41,183 nt of DNA from Nitrospira sp. (lineage in GTDB: Bacteria; Nitrospirota; Nitrospiria; Nitrospirales; Nitrospiraceae), in NCBI GenBank assembly GCA_016788465.1, contig JAEURV010000141.1, positions 1 to 41,183 on the forward strand. The letters are read 5' to 3'. Positions 32,797-40,222 of this stretch are shown here, piece after piece (positions within the stretch are counted from its first letter, which is position 1; each line of letters begins with the position of its first letter). The translations under genes and the position numbers were made by a program. The notes under the pieces were generated by a model that ran no database searches, was not told the DNA's origin, and saw only the letters and a program-made list of their open reading frames with translations.

Positions 32797-33321
32797 ATGG
32801 GGCGACAGATCGTGTGTCCGCAGTGTCGACAGGCCAAGGCGGTTCGTGTGCAGGCGCGGTCGCCACGTGAATTTGTTGCGTCGCTGTTCCGGATGGTGCC
32901 CTTCCAATGTCAGCGCTGTGACCACCGGTTTCTTGCCCGTCGTCTGGGTCCCGCCATCGGCTCACAGCCTACCGAGCGTCGAGAATACATGCGTATTCCG
33001 GTCAGGCTCTGTCTCTCATTTTCCGGGGGGCGCGTTCGGGGGGAAGGCATAGTGTTGGACCTATCGTTAGGGGGCTGCATTATACAAAGCGAGGCCCATG
33101 TGCAGGTTGATGATATCTTTTACCTCGAGATCAGCCTTGCCAAGGACGAGCCGCCCGTCGAGGCCGCAGCCATTGTTCGCTCCGTCAGCGCGCGCGGGAT
33201 TGCGTTCAAGTTCTTGCGCAGAGCGCAGGAGGACAAACGCTTGACGGCATTTATCCAAACACGTGCTGGGTCCAACACGTCGGTTTCGGTTGAGGCTGCC
33301 CAGTCATCTCTCTCCAGCTAG
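32797..33321 (+). CDS. PilZ-domain protein with N-terminal zinc ribbon
   Basis: The 174-residue protein starts at ATG 32797 behind GTCGGAG. Residues 6-44 hold two knuckles, CPQC and CQRC, spaced for one zinc ribbon. The PilZ domain follows: RREYMR near 60-65 (RxxxR) and DLSLGG (DxSxxG), both complete, so cyclic di-GMP binding is likely. The joining of a zinc ribbon to PilZ suggests a c-di-GMP-controlled contact with protein or nucleic acid. The stop codon TAG lies inside the first bases of repeat copy C, so the repeat abuts or slightly trims the gene. Confidence 0.85.
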   Translation: MGRQIVCPQCRQAKAVRVQARSPREFVASLFRMVPFQCQRCDHRFLARRLGPAIGSQPTERREYMRIPVRLCLSFSGGRVRGEGIVLDLSLGGCIIQSEAHVQVDDIFYLEISLAKDEPPVEAAAIVRSVSARGIAFKFLRRAQEDKRLTAFIQTRAGSNTSVSVEAAQSSLSS

Positions 33322-33526
33322 CAGGCTGCTGGCAAAGCTCGCCGGCGGAGTTCTTGCCTCACTCAGAGGCTCAACGCATGGCACAGAGTACGATTCGCCG
33401 GTTCGTTCGCTGCGGCCCTGTCGGACGGTTTTTCTCTAAACAGCCTGTAGGCCACTGTGCTTCCGTTGAGGATCGTGAATGTCGTGCGTGGTCAGCATCG
33501 AGAATGTGCTTGTCAACATACTGTAG
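33318..33526 (-). repeat. Dispersed repeat, copy C (long form, inverted)
   Basis: The reverse complement aligns with 1690-1890 along its full length. It begins with CTAGCAGGCTGCTGGCAAAG overlapping the PilZ stop and ends with CATACTGTAG. A plus-strand frame here (33354-33560) encodes GHCASVEDREC, matching GHSASAEDREC on the opposite strand of copy A. The rest of the gap to 33703 shows nothing but the LemA ribosome binding site. Confidence 0.8.
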
Positions 33527-33703
33527 TTTCTCTCTTCGCCGCCATGGACACCCCCTGTGAGATCAGCCGGTTCGAGCAAATGACGCACTACTCGGCATGG
33601 GGCCACTTGACCGGCATATCTTCATGATTATCCCTCATGATAGCATGCAAGCAGGATTGGGAGGCGAGGCAGCGTCCTGAGAGTATCACTGAAGGAGGAA
33701 ACA

Positions 33704-34306
33704 ATGGGACGTAGTTGGTGGCAGACGACGGCGATCACAGCAATAACAGTCACGGCATTGTCTGTCTCCGGGTGCGGGTACAATGATTTGCAAGGTTTGG
33801 ACGAAGACACAAAGGCAGCATGGAGTGAAGTGATCAATCAATACCAGCGTCGTGCAGACCTCATCCCCAACCTCGTGGCGACGGTCAAAGGGTATGCCGC
33901 TCATGAGAAAGAGACGCTGGAGGGTGTTGTCAACGCCAGAGCCAAGGCAACCGGAATACAAGTGACCTCAGAAATGCTGAAAGATCCAGCTGCATTCGAG
34001 GAGTTTCAAAGGGCTCAAGCGGGATTAGCCTCGGCGTTGGGGCGGCTGATTGCGATCGCCGAAAACTATCCCAACCTCAAGGCCGACCAAAACTTCAGAG
34101 ACCTTCAGAGCCAGCTGGAAGGAACCGAAAATCGCATTGCTGTGGCTCGGAAGCGGTATATCGATCGAGTGGCGGACTACAACAAGATGGTTCGATATTT
34201 CCCGACGAACCTGACCGCGAAGTTTCTCTTACATTTGGAAGAGAAACCCAACTTTACGGTGGCCGACGAAAAAGCCGTGGCGAAACCGCCGGAAGTGAAG
34301 TTCTGA
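33704..34306 (+). CDS. lemA: LemA-family lipoprotein
   Basis: The 200-residue protein starts at ATG 33704 behind GAAGGAGGAAAC. It has a signal sequence with lipobox SVSGC (C24). The mature part is the LemA long-helix bundle: WSEVINQYQRRADLIPNLVATVKGYAAHEKETLEGVVNARAKA, then AIAENYPNLKADQNFRDLQSQLEGTENRIAVARKRY, both hallmark stretches. Members are membrane-bound coiled proteins whose genes commonly sit next to TPM-domain genes, as here (34487 and 35397). The biochemical role is not established. Confidence 0.92.
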   Translation: MGRSWWQTTAITAITVTALSVSGCGYNDLQGLDEDTKAAWSEVINQYQRRADLIPNLVATVKGYAAHEKETLEGVVNARAKATGIQVTSEMLKDPAAFEEFQRAQAGLASALGRLIAIAENYPNLKADQNFRDLQSQLEGTENRIAVARKRYIDRVADYNKMVRYFPTNLTAKFLLHLEEKPNFTVADEKAVAKPPEVKF

Positions 34307-34315
34307 CTCGGTTAA

Positions 34316-34340
34316 TGCATGAACGCTACACGTTCATGCA
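34316..34340 (+). repeat. Perfect hairpin after lemA
   Basis: TGCATGAACG, a five-base loop, then CGTTCATGCA: a 10-bp stem beginning 10 bases after the lemA stop. There is no T-run, so it more likely protects the lemA mRNA end or weakens read-through than ends transcription fully. Confidence 0.6.
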
Positions 34341-34375
34341 ACACGGTCAATCAGCAGACTCATTGCCCATCGGCT

Positions 34376-34455
34376 GGCTTCGACAGTGTACTTCGCACCT
34401 GCTCAGGGTCAGCCCTGAGCGGAGGCCCGACTCTGACGGGGCCGGAGTCGAAGCC
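34376..34455. repeat. REP-like nested palindrome
   Basis: Outer arms GGCTTCGAC (34376-34384) and GTCGAAGCC (34447-34455) enclose GCTCAGGG-TCAG-CCCTGAGC (34401-34420) and CGACTC/GAGTCG (34428-34433 and 34445-34450). The wording (TTCGAC, CTCAGGGTCAGCCCTGAGC, GTCGAAG) resembles widespread intergenic repetitive palindromes. Only one copy is in the window. Confidence 0.6.
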
Positions 34456-34486
34456 CGAAGGGCGCATGGCTCACGACTCGTGAATA

Positions 34487-35416
34487 ATGCGGGCTAAAGA
34501 GGCTCGTGCCGAGGGTATGGTTGTGGAGCAGAGGTGTGCGACTCGATCGGTGCAGAGGGTAGTTGTTGGAATTGTCGTCGCCCTTATCGTTACTTCAGTC
34601 CTTCCCGTATCTGCACTTGATATCCCTCCGGTAACCGGGCGGGTCGTCGATCTGGCTCATGTATTGCCGCCTGCCACCGTGCAGTCGCTCACGGCCAGCC
34701 TGGAGGCGCACGAAGGCCGGTCCAGCAATCAAGTCGCCGTACTGATCGTTCCTTCTCTCGAGGGTGAATCTCTCGAAGAATTCACGCATCGCGTTGCTAC
34801 CGCCTGGAAGCTTGGCCGGAAAGGGACCGACAACGGAGTGCTTTTGTTGGTGGCGATCAAAGAACGTAAAGTACGCATCGAAGTCGGGTACGGGTTAGAA
34901 GGCGTCTTGACCGACATTCGATCGGCCCAGATCATCAGAAATGAGATCGTTCCTCGCTTTCGAGCCGGTGATATGTCCGGGGGAATCCTGGACGGAACCG
35001 ATGCGATTTTGAAGACCATTGAAGGAACCTATCAGGCCACCGAACACGTTCCTCCTCGGCATGAGAGTACCGTCATCGAGCAGATTGTGATGGCGATCAT
35101 TGTCGGAGTATTCGTCGGACTCTTGTTCACGAGCGTTCATCGATTCATCGGCCCGATCGCCGGTGCAGGGATTTCCACGCTTCTGGCGCCTTGGGTGGGG
35201 CCTGCATTGATTGCAAGCGGCGTGACGGTGGTCTTGCTGCTGCTTCTTGGTGCGGCGGGAGCGGGAAGTCGTGCCACTCGATCTCGTGGGCCGGATGATT
35301 GGATGTGGTATAGCAGCCGCAGTGGCGGATGGGGCGGAGGGTCATTCGGTGGCGGGGGAGGATTCAGCGGTGGTGGAGGCGATTTTGGGGGAGGGGGTGC
35401 CAGTGGAAACTGGTGA
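34487..35416 (+). CDS. TPM-domain (YgcG-like) membrane protein with glycine-rich tail
   Basis: The 309-residue protein has an N-terminal signal or anchor (about 24-44) and a periplasmic TPM domain at 48-190 (VTGRVVDLAHVLPP, NQVAVLIVPSLEGESLEEF, KGTDNGVLLLVAIKERKVRIEVGYGLEGVLTD). Two hydrophobic segments follow (about 205-225 and 235-265), then a tail of Gly, Ser, Phe and Trp (GGGSFGGGGGFSGGGGDFGGG). This layout is usual for YgcG-like partners of LemA. The start is uncertain: ATG 34487 or ATG 34517, neither with an ideal ribosome binding site. Confidence 0.87.
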   Translation: MRAKEARAEGMVVEQRCATRSVQRVVVGIVVALIVTSVLPVSALDIPPVTGRVVDLAHVLPPATVQSLTASLEAHEGRSSNQVAVLIVPSLEGESLEEFTHRVATAWKLGRKGTDNGVLLLVAIKERKVRIEVGYGLEGVLTDIRSAQIIRNEIVPRFRAGDMSGGILDGTDAILKTIEGTYQATEHVPPRHESTVIEQIVMAIIVGVFVGLLFTSVHRFIGPIAGAGISTLLAPWVGPALIASGVTVVLLLLLGAAGAGSRATRSRGPDDWMWYSSRSGGWGGGSFGGGGGFSGGGGDFGGGGASGNW

Positions 35417-36065
35417 ACGCCTTGAGCTGACGAAGGAAGAGCGTGAGCGGATCAGCCTGGCTGTGCATGCGGCTGAGCAGAAAACCAGCGCCGAGATCGT
35501 TCCTATGATCGTCAGTCGGTCAGGACTCTACCGCGATACCCGGCATCGCACCGGGTTAGTCTTCTCTCTAGTGATCCTGACGCTCATGCTCACCACGGAA
35601 ATATTTTGGCTGCCTTGGGGATGGCATGGCTCCAACGCGGCGTGGCTCGTCTTGGCAACGACTGCGGCCTATGGCGTCGGCTCCTGGCTGGGGACATTGC
35701 CTCGGTGTATTCGCCTACTGACTCCAAGAGATCGAATGCATCATAAAGTACGACTTCGGGCCGAACGAGCCTTCACGAAATATGCCGTCTCGCAGACACG
35801 TGAGCGCACGGGAGTGTTGATCATGGTGTCATTGTTGGAACACCAAATCTATGTGTTGGCCGATCAATCCATTACCCAGCGAGTTCCGTCGGAGCGTTGG
35901 TCCTCGGTCGTTGAGGCTGCAGTCAGCAGATTGACGACGGGGGATATCGTCGGCGGGTTGTGCCAGGGGATCCAGGCATGTGGCACGTTGCTTGCCGAGG
36001 TCTATCCCAGCCGTTCAGGCGACAATCCTGATGAATTATCGAATGAATTGGTCATAGAGTCATAA
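35397..36065 (+). CDS. Second TPM-domain membrane protein
   Basis: About 222 residues. Residues 8-30 are acidic/helical (LTKEERERISLAVHAAEQKTSAEIVPMIV), the start of a TPM domain. It is interrupted by two membrane segments (about 45-64 and 72-92), then continues with RAERAFTKYAVSQTRERTGVLIMVSLLEHQIYVLADQSI. The frame is open from 35247, but that part is antisense-like to the glycine tail of the gene before. GTG 35397 or GTG 35403 is the likely start, using the GGGGGAGGGGG of the upstream Gly codons as ribosome binding site. It overlaps the previous gene by about 20 bases, so expression is coupled. Confidence 0.82.
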   Translation: MPVETGERLELTKEERERISLAVHAAEQKTSAEIVPMIVSRSGLYRDTRHRTGLVFSLVILTLMLTTEIFWLPWGWHGSNAAWLVLATTAAYGVGSWLGTLPRCIRLLTPRDRMHHKVRLRAERAFTKYAVSQTRERTGVLIMVSLLEHQIYVLADQSITQRVPSERWSSVVEAAVSRLTTGDIVGGLCQGIQACGTLLAEVYPSRSGDNPDELSNELVIES

Positions 36066-36178
36066 GCCGCCCGTCTCCATTCACTGCCACTCAATAAAAC
36101 ATCGTGATCAGCCGATAGAGAAGAGACTCGCGGGGCTGCGTGTCTGGCCAGACCAATTTGATAAGGAGGGGGTATACG

Positions 36179-36694
36179 ATGTGGAAACAGGAGGAGGCGG
36201 TAGGCGGCGAGATGGAGCGAGGAAAGGAGCGGGAACAAGAGCGGTGGGTCGAGGACCGGCGTAGTTCGTTACCGAAGCACAACGGGCCGATTCTACCGGA
36301 CGAGGTTGCGTTTGTCGGTAAAGACGTCCAGTTCAAAGGGGTCATCACGTATTCAGGGACCGTGCGAATCGATGGGGCATTGGATGGAGAAATCCACACC
36401 GACGGTGGGTTGCTCGTCGGTCCTGAGGCCGTGATTAAGGCTAAGGTGACGGCTGGCGCTGTCGTCTGTCACGGACATATCACAGGAGACATTGAGGCGA
36501 CCAGCCAGATTGTGCTCTGTGCTCCGGCGGTTGTGGACGGTAGCCTCACGACCCCGGTGCTTTCGATGGAAGAGGGCGTGGTGTTCAATGGAACATTAGA
36601 GATGAAACCTCAGGCCAAGGTCCAAGTATTGCGTGACACGGATGCGAATTCTACGAGCCTGACCAGTCGGCCACCCATTCGACTGGCGGCGTAA
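36179..36694 (+). CDS. Bactofilin (polymer-forming cytoskeletal protein)
   Basis: The 171-residue protein starts at ATG 36179 with AAGGAGGGGG upstream (spacing about 6). The N-terminal 40 residues are charged and flexible. The bactofilin beta-helix spans about 42-150: VAFVGKDVQFKGVITYSGTVRIDGALDGEIHTDGGLLVGPEAVIKAKVTAGAVVCHGHITGDI, with regular GxI/GxV turns. Bactofilins self-assemble into filaments at the inner membrane and position cell-wall enzymes. The next gene is murJ, a lipid II flippase, which fits a cell-wall role. A structured 160-base gap separates them. Confidence 0.92.
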   Translation: MWKQEEAVGGEMERGKEREQERWVEDRRSSLPKHNGPILPDEVAFVGKDVQFKGVITYSGTVRIDGALDGEIHTDGGLLVGPEAVIKAKVTAGAVVCHGHITGDIEATSQIVLCAPAVVDGSLTTPVLSMEEGVVFNGTLEMKPQAKVQVLRDTDANSTSLTSRPPIRLAA

Positions 36695-36695
36695 A

Positions 36696-36790
36696 CGACC
36701 GCTCGAAGACTCCTGGCGTAATGTGCAGCGTGCGTCAGGAGTTTATCGTTCGCTTGAGTGAGCGGTCGTGCGGCATGTCGCCGCACGACC
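36696..36790 (+). promoter_or_regulatory. Two mutually exclusive RNA structures between bactofilin and murJ
   Basis: Structure 1: CGACCGCTC (36696-36704) pairs with GAGCGGTCG (36760-36768), enclosing ACTCCTG/CAGGAGT (36709-36715 and 36736-36742). Structure 2: GGTCGTGCGGC (36764-36774), loop atgtc, GCCGCACGACC (36780-36790). Bases 36764-36768 are used by both, so only one can form. It ends 66 bases before murJ, with no T-run. Confidence 0.55.
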
Positions 36791-36856
36791 AGCAACCGGC
36801 GCAGACGAAGTTCACTTCCATAGACGTCCCACAATTGTTCCGCTAGAATCCGGTCC

Positions 36857-38470
36857 ATGTCAGAGCCGACCGCGTCCTCCGCTGCAGGACCGACACAACA
36901 GGACGAGAATCAATCAGTCATTAAATCAGCCGGTATCATCGGCGTCGCGACCTTTTCCAGCCGCATTCTTGGATTTATCCGCGACATGGTCATCGCACGG
37001 CTGTTTGGCGCGACGCCGGCTGCGGATGCATTTTTTGTGGCCTATCGGATTCCGAATCTGCTCCGTGAGCTTTTTGCCGAAGGCTCAATGTCCGCCGCGT
37101 TTATTCCCGTCTTCACGGAATACCACACGCTGAAATCGAAGAACGATGCGTGGGAATTGGCGAGTGCCGCCTTCACGACGCTCCTGACGATCGTGACCGG
37201 CATTACCCTCATCGGGATTATGGGATCGGCGGGCATTGTGTGGCTCGTGGCGCCGGGTTTTCATGACGATCCGACGCGACTGGAAATGACAACGATGCTC
37301 ACGCGCATCATGTTCCCCTATCTCATCTTTATTAGTTTGGCGGCCCTGGCCATGGGCGTGCTCAATTCATTGCGAGCTTTTGCGGCTCCGGCATTTTCAC
37401 CGGTCTTTTTTAATCTGTTCATTATCGGATGCGCGCTGTTTCTGGCACCGACCATGCCGGAACCCATCATCGGGGTCGCGATTGGCGTGGTGGCCGGAGG
37501 CGCTGCCCAGTTTGCGATGCAACTACCGGGGCTCAGGCGACGTGGCATGCTGTTCGGGTTCACATTCAATCCGGGCCATCCAGGGGTGAAGAAGATTGGG
37601 CGGCTGATGATTCCGTCGCTGCTTGGGTTGTCGGTGACACAGATCAATATCACCGTGAGCACGATCCTGGGCTCGTTCTTTGCCGGTGGGCCCACCTATC
37701 TCTTTTACGGCATGCGATTGATCCAATTTCCGCTTGGCATCTTCGGCGTGGCGTTGGTGACGGCCATCTTGCCCACCTTGTCGGCGCAAGCGGCACGGGG
37801 TGCGATGGACGAACTGCGTACGACGCTTGGGTTTGGACTGCGCATGATCATCTTCATCATGCTGCCGGCCATGGTGGGGTTGATCGTGCTGCGGATACCG
37901 ATCGTGCATCTGGTGTTTGAGCATGGGACGTTTACGGCGCACGATACTGCCGAAACGGCATTTGCCGTACTGTGCTATTCCGTCGGGCTATGGGCTTTCG
38001 GTGGAGTGCGCATCATCGTCTCGGCATTCTATTCGCTGAAGGACACTACGACGCCGGTTATTTCAGCGGCAATTGCGGTGGTGGCGAATATTCTCTTCTC
38101 CTTGGTCTTGATGTCGCGTTTGGGGGCGGCTGGGCTTGCCCTTGCCACGGCTCTGGCGGCAATGGTCAACGGCGGAATCCTCGTGGCTGTGCTCAATCGG
38201 AGACTCGGTGGTGTCGACTGGTCTTCGATCCTCCGTTCGGGTAGTCGCGTCGTGGTTGGTTGTGCGCCGATCCTATTGGCTTGCTGGTGGGTAGCCGGAG
38301 CAGAGATCTGGACCCGTCCGAATGAGTGGATTGAGAAAACAACAATGCTGGTGGGTGCGGTGGGAGCGAGTATCGGTGGGTATTTGGCCGTGCATGCCAT
38401 GTTTCGGTCGGAAGAACTTGGGGTCCTCTGGTCGATCGTTCGAAGAAAACTGGGCCGAGTGTTGGGATAG
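36857..38470 (+). CDS. murJ: Lipid II flippase MurJ
   Basis: Moves lipid II across the inner membrane for peptidoglycan synthesis. The 537-residue protein has about 14 hydrophobic segments. Its opening matches the family: SAGIIGVATFSSRILGFIRDMVIARLFGATPAADAFFVAYRIPNLLRELFAEGSMSAAFIPVF. Functionally important Arg residues in the first helices (SRILGFIRD) and in YRIPNLLR are present. The ATG at 36857 lacks a clear ribosome binding site. A short N-terminal extension (residues 1-22, SEPTASSAAGPTQQDEN) is not conserved. ogt begins 13 bases after its stop. Confidence 0.95.
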   Translation: MSEPTASSAAGPTQQDENQSVIKSAGIIGVATFSSRILGFIRDMVIARLFGATPAADAFFVAYRIPNLLRELFAEGSMSAAFIPVFTEYHTLKSKNDAWELASAAFTTLLTIVTGITLIGIMGSAGIVWLVAPGFHDDPTRLEMTTMLTRIMFPYLIFISLAALAMGVLNSLRAFAAPAFSPVFFNLFIIGCALFLAPTMPEPIIGVAIGVVAGGAAQFAMQLPGLRRRGMLFGFTFNPGHPGVKKIGRLMIPSLLGLSVTQINITVSTILGSFFAGGPTYLFYGMRLIQFPLGIFGVALVTAILPTLSAQAARGAMDELRTTLGFGLRMIIFIMLPAMVGLIVLRIPIVHLVFEHGTFTAHDTAETAFAVLCYSVGLWAFGGVRIIVSAFYSLKDTTTPVISAAIAVVANILFSLVLMSRLGAAGLALATALAAMVNGGILVAVLNRRLGGVDWSSILRSGSRVVVGCAPILLACWWVAGAEIWTRPNEWIEKTTMLVGAVGASIGGYLAVHAMFRSEELGVLWSIVRRKLGRVLG

Positions 38471-38483
38471 CAAAGAGTTCACC

Positions 38484-39002
38484 ATGCGCCAGGTCCTGAT
38501 TTTTCACTCACCATGGGGCTGGATGGGAGTGGTCGAATCCTCCAGGGGGATTCAAGCGATTGTCTTGCCGAAGCGTTCGAAACGAGCCATCGAATCTGAA
38601 CTCATCGAACAATCAAACGAACCGGTGCAGCGTGGAGAGTCCATACGACTCGACGCGGCACGGCGTCAGCTGCTCGACTATCTTGCAGGTACGCGGCAGA
38701 CCTTTGATGTGCCGCTCGATCTTTCTCAGGGGACGGCCTTCCAGCGACAGGTCTGGCGGGTGCTTCTCCGCGTACCGTACGGCAAACTCCGTTCGTATCA
38801 GTGGATTGCCGAACGTGTGGGCGGACCACAGTATGCTCGCGCGGTCGGTAATGCGGTCGGTGCGAACCCGATACCCATCGTGATTCCTTGTCACAGGATT
38901 GTTGCTCAGGATGCCACGCTTGGGGGGTTCTCGGGAGGGCTACCCATGAAGCGCAAGTTGCTGTCGCTGGAGGGGACATTGTCCATGCTGGGGAGCAAAT
39001 GA
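38484..39002 (+). CDS. ogt: Methylated-DNA-protein-cysteine methyltransferase
   Basis: Repairs O6-alkylguanine by taking the alkyl group onto its own cysteine, and is used once. The 172-residue protein has a short N-terminal domain and the DNA-binding/active domain FQRQVWRVLLRVPYGKLRSYQWIAERVGGPQYARAVGNAVGANPIPIVIPCHRIV, with the acceptor C136 in PCHRI. The frame is open inside murJ from 38322; ATG 38484 is the natural start just after the murJ stop. AAAGAG upstream is a weak ribosome binding site, so coupling to murJ is likely. Confidence 0.95.
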   Translation: MRQVLIFHSPWGWMGVVESSRGIQAIVLPKRSKRAIESELIEQSNEPVQRGESIRLDAARRQLLDYLAGTRQTFDVPLDLSQGTAFQRQVWRVLLRVPYGKLRSYQWIAERVGGPQYARAVGNAVGANPIPIVIPCHRIVAQDATLGGFSGGLPMKRKLLSLEGTLSMLGSK

Positions 39003-39013
39003 CAAATAGCGGA

Positions 39014-39027
39014 TGGCGTATGGCGTA
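39014..39027 (+). repeat. Short tandem repeat TGGCGTA x2
   Basis: Two adjacent copies of TGGCGTA followed by TAG, in the 88-base gap between ogt and dtd. Similar short runs occur between genes of many bacteria. It has no visible role. Confidence 0.3.
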
Positions 39028-39090
39028 TAGTCCAAACAAGCTGGTTTCGCGAGAGGTTTCTGTCATGTGCCATAAGCCTTTGGTATTCCG

Positions 39091-39558
39091 ATGAAGGCAG
39101 TCATTCAACGTGTCACCAGTGCCTCCGTCGAGGTCGATGGGCAAGTCGTCGGTGAAATCCGACATGGTTTGATGGTGCTGTTGGGTGTCGCGAAAGGCGA
39201 TGCCGAGTCGGACATTCGTTATCTGATCGACAAGATCCGGAGCCTCCGCATCTTCTCGGATGAACAAGGGAAGATGAATCGCTCACTGGTAGACGTAGGC
39301 GGAGCCGTGCTGCTGGTCTCTCAATTCACCCTGTTGGGCCGGACGGCGAACGGTCGTCGTCCGAGTTTTGATGATGCGGCCCCTCCTGAGCTGGCCAAGA
39401 GACTCTATGAACAGGTCGCGACTGGTCTGCGAGAGAGTGGGACGGTGGTTGAAACAGGGATCTTTGCTGCCCATATGAAGGTGGCGTTGGTGAACGATGG
39501 GCCGGTGACCTTTGTGTTGGATAGTCAGGAAGGAGGATCCTCGCGACTCAAGATCTGA
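39091..39558 (+). CDS. dtd: D-aminoacyl-tRNA deacylase
   Basis: Frees tRNA from wrongly attached D-amino acids. The 155-residue protein is of normal length. The first motif is [17 protein letters not shown] (usually SQFTLYAD-T-KGRRPSF) and the second is the cross-subunit Gly-Pro motif in [29 protein letters not shown] is the standard opening. ATG 39091 has no strong ribosome binding site. The two family motifs are intact, so activity is expected; homologues work as homodimers. Confidence 0.94.
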   Translation: MKAVIQRVTSASVEVDGQVVGEIRHGLMVLLGVAKGDAESDIRYLIDKIRSLRIFSDEQGKMNRSLVDVGGAVLLVSQFTLLGRTANGRRPSFDDAAPPELAKRLYEQVATGLRESGTVVETGIFAAHMKVALVNDGPVTFVLDSQEGGSSRLKI

Positions 39559-39655
39559 CGCATGAGTTCCGATAGATCGACAAGAGTGAAAACCCGTTCC
39601 AGGTCAGGATTTGGTATACTGACCGTAAGCCTCGGTGAATTCACAGGAGGTGGAG

Positions 39656-40222
39656 ATGGGAGCTCAAGTTCCTCTTCAGCATCCGCTCCGGCAACTGTTT
39701 GGTGCCCTGACCGAGAAGAGCTTCACGGAACATCTCGGTTGGCCCGATACCAAGGTCACGTCCTACCTCTCCAATCTGCTTGTGGATTTCACCCGTACCG
39801 ATCAGCTGTATAAGATCAAAAACCGGGAGAATCAGCCGGTCGACTCGGTCGTCGATCTGCTGTTCGAGTCGGAGGTGATGCTGGAAGCGCAGTCGTTGGA
39901 TCGAGAGCGGGACGTTCATCGACATATCGGGGATTTCACGTTGTTTATGGCCGGGCTGTTTCCCGAATATCTTCGTCGCCTGAAAACGGCGGGGCGGATT
40001 TACCACAAGGATTTCCTCGTCGATTATATGAAGACCGGCAAGCGCTCCTACGGAATCGTTGCACAGATCGGTCGTGAGGATGCGGACACCAGCCTGCCGT
40101 TGTTCAGAAAGCTCTCGGAGAACTTTGAACTCTGCGTCACAGGCCTGGGCTTTGTGCGATCCGATCTCGATCGGATGCAGAATCCTGCCTACCAGAGAAC
40201 CAGGGATGTGCTCTTGAATTGA
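39656..40222 (+). CDS. Conserved hypothetical protein, 188 residues
   Basis: I do not recognise a named family. ATG 39656 follows ACAGGAGGTGG, a near-perfect ribosome binding site. The protein is soluble and mostly helical. Notable stretches are FTEHLGWPDTKVTSYLSNLLVDFTRTDQLYKI, DRERDVHRHIGDFTLFMAGLFPEYLRRL, and YMKTGKRSYGIVAQI. His and Asp residues in DVHRHIGD could bind a metal, but this is a guess. TATACT near 39615-39620 may be part of its own promoter. The stop overlaps the TTG start candidate of the next gene. Confidence 0.75.
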   Translation: MGAQVPLQHPLRQLFGALTEKSFTEHLGWPDTKVTSYLSNLLVDFTRTDQLYKIKNRENQPVDSVVDLLFESEVMLEAQSLDRERDVHRHIGDFTLFMAGLFPEYLRRLKTAGRIYHKDFLVDYMKTGKRSYGIVAQIGREDADTSLPLFRKLSENFELCVTGLGFVRSDLDRMQNPAYQRTRDVLLN

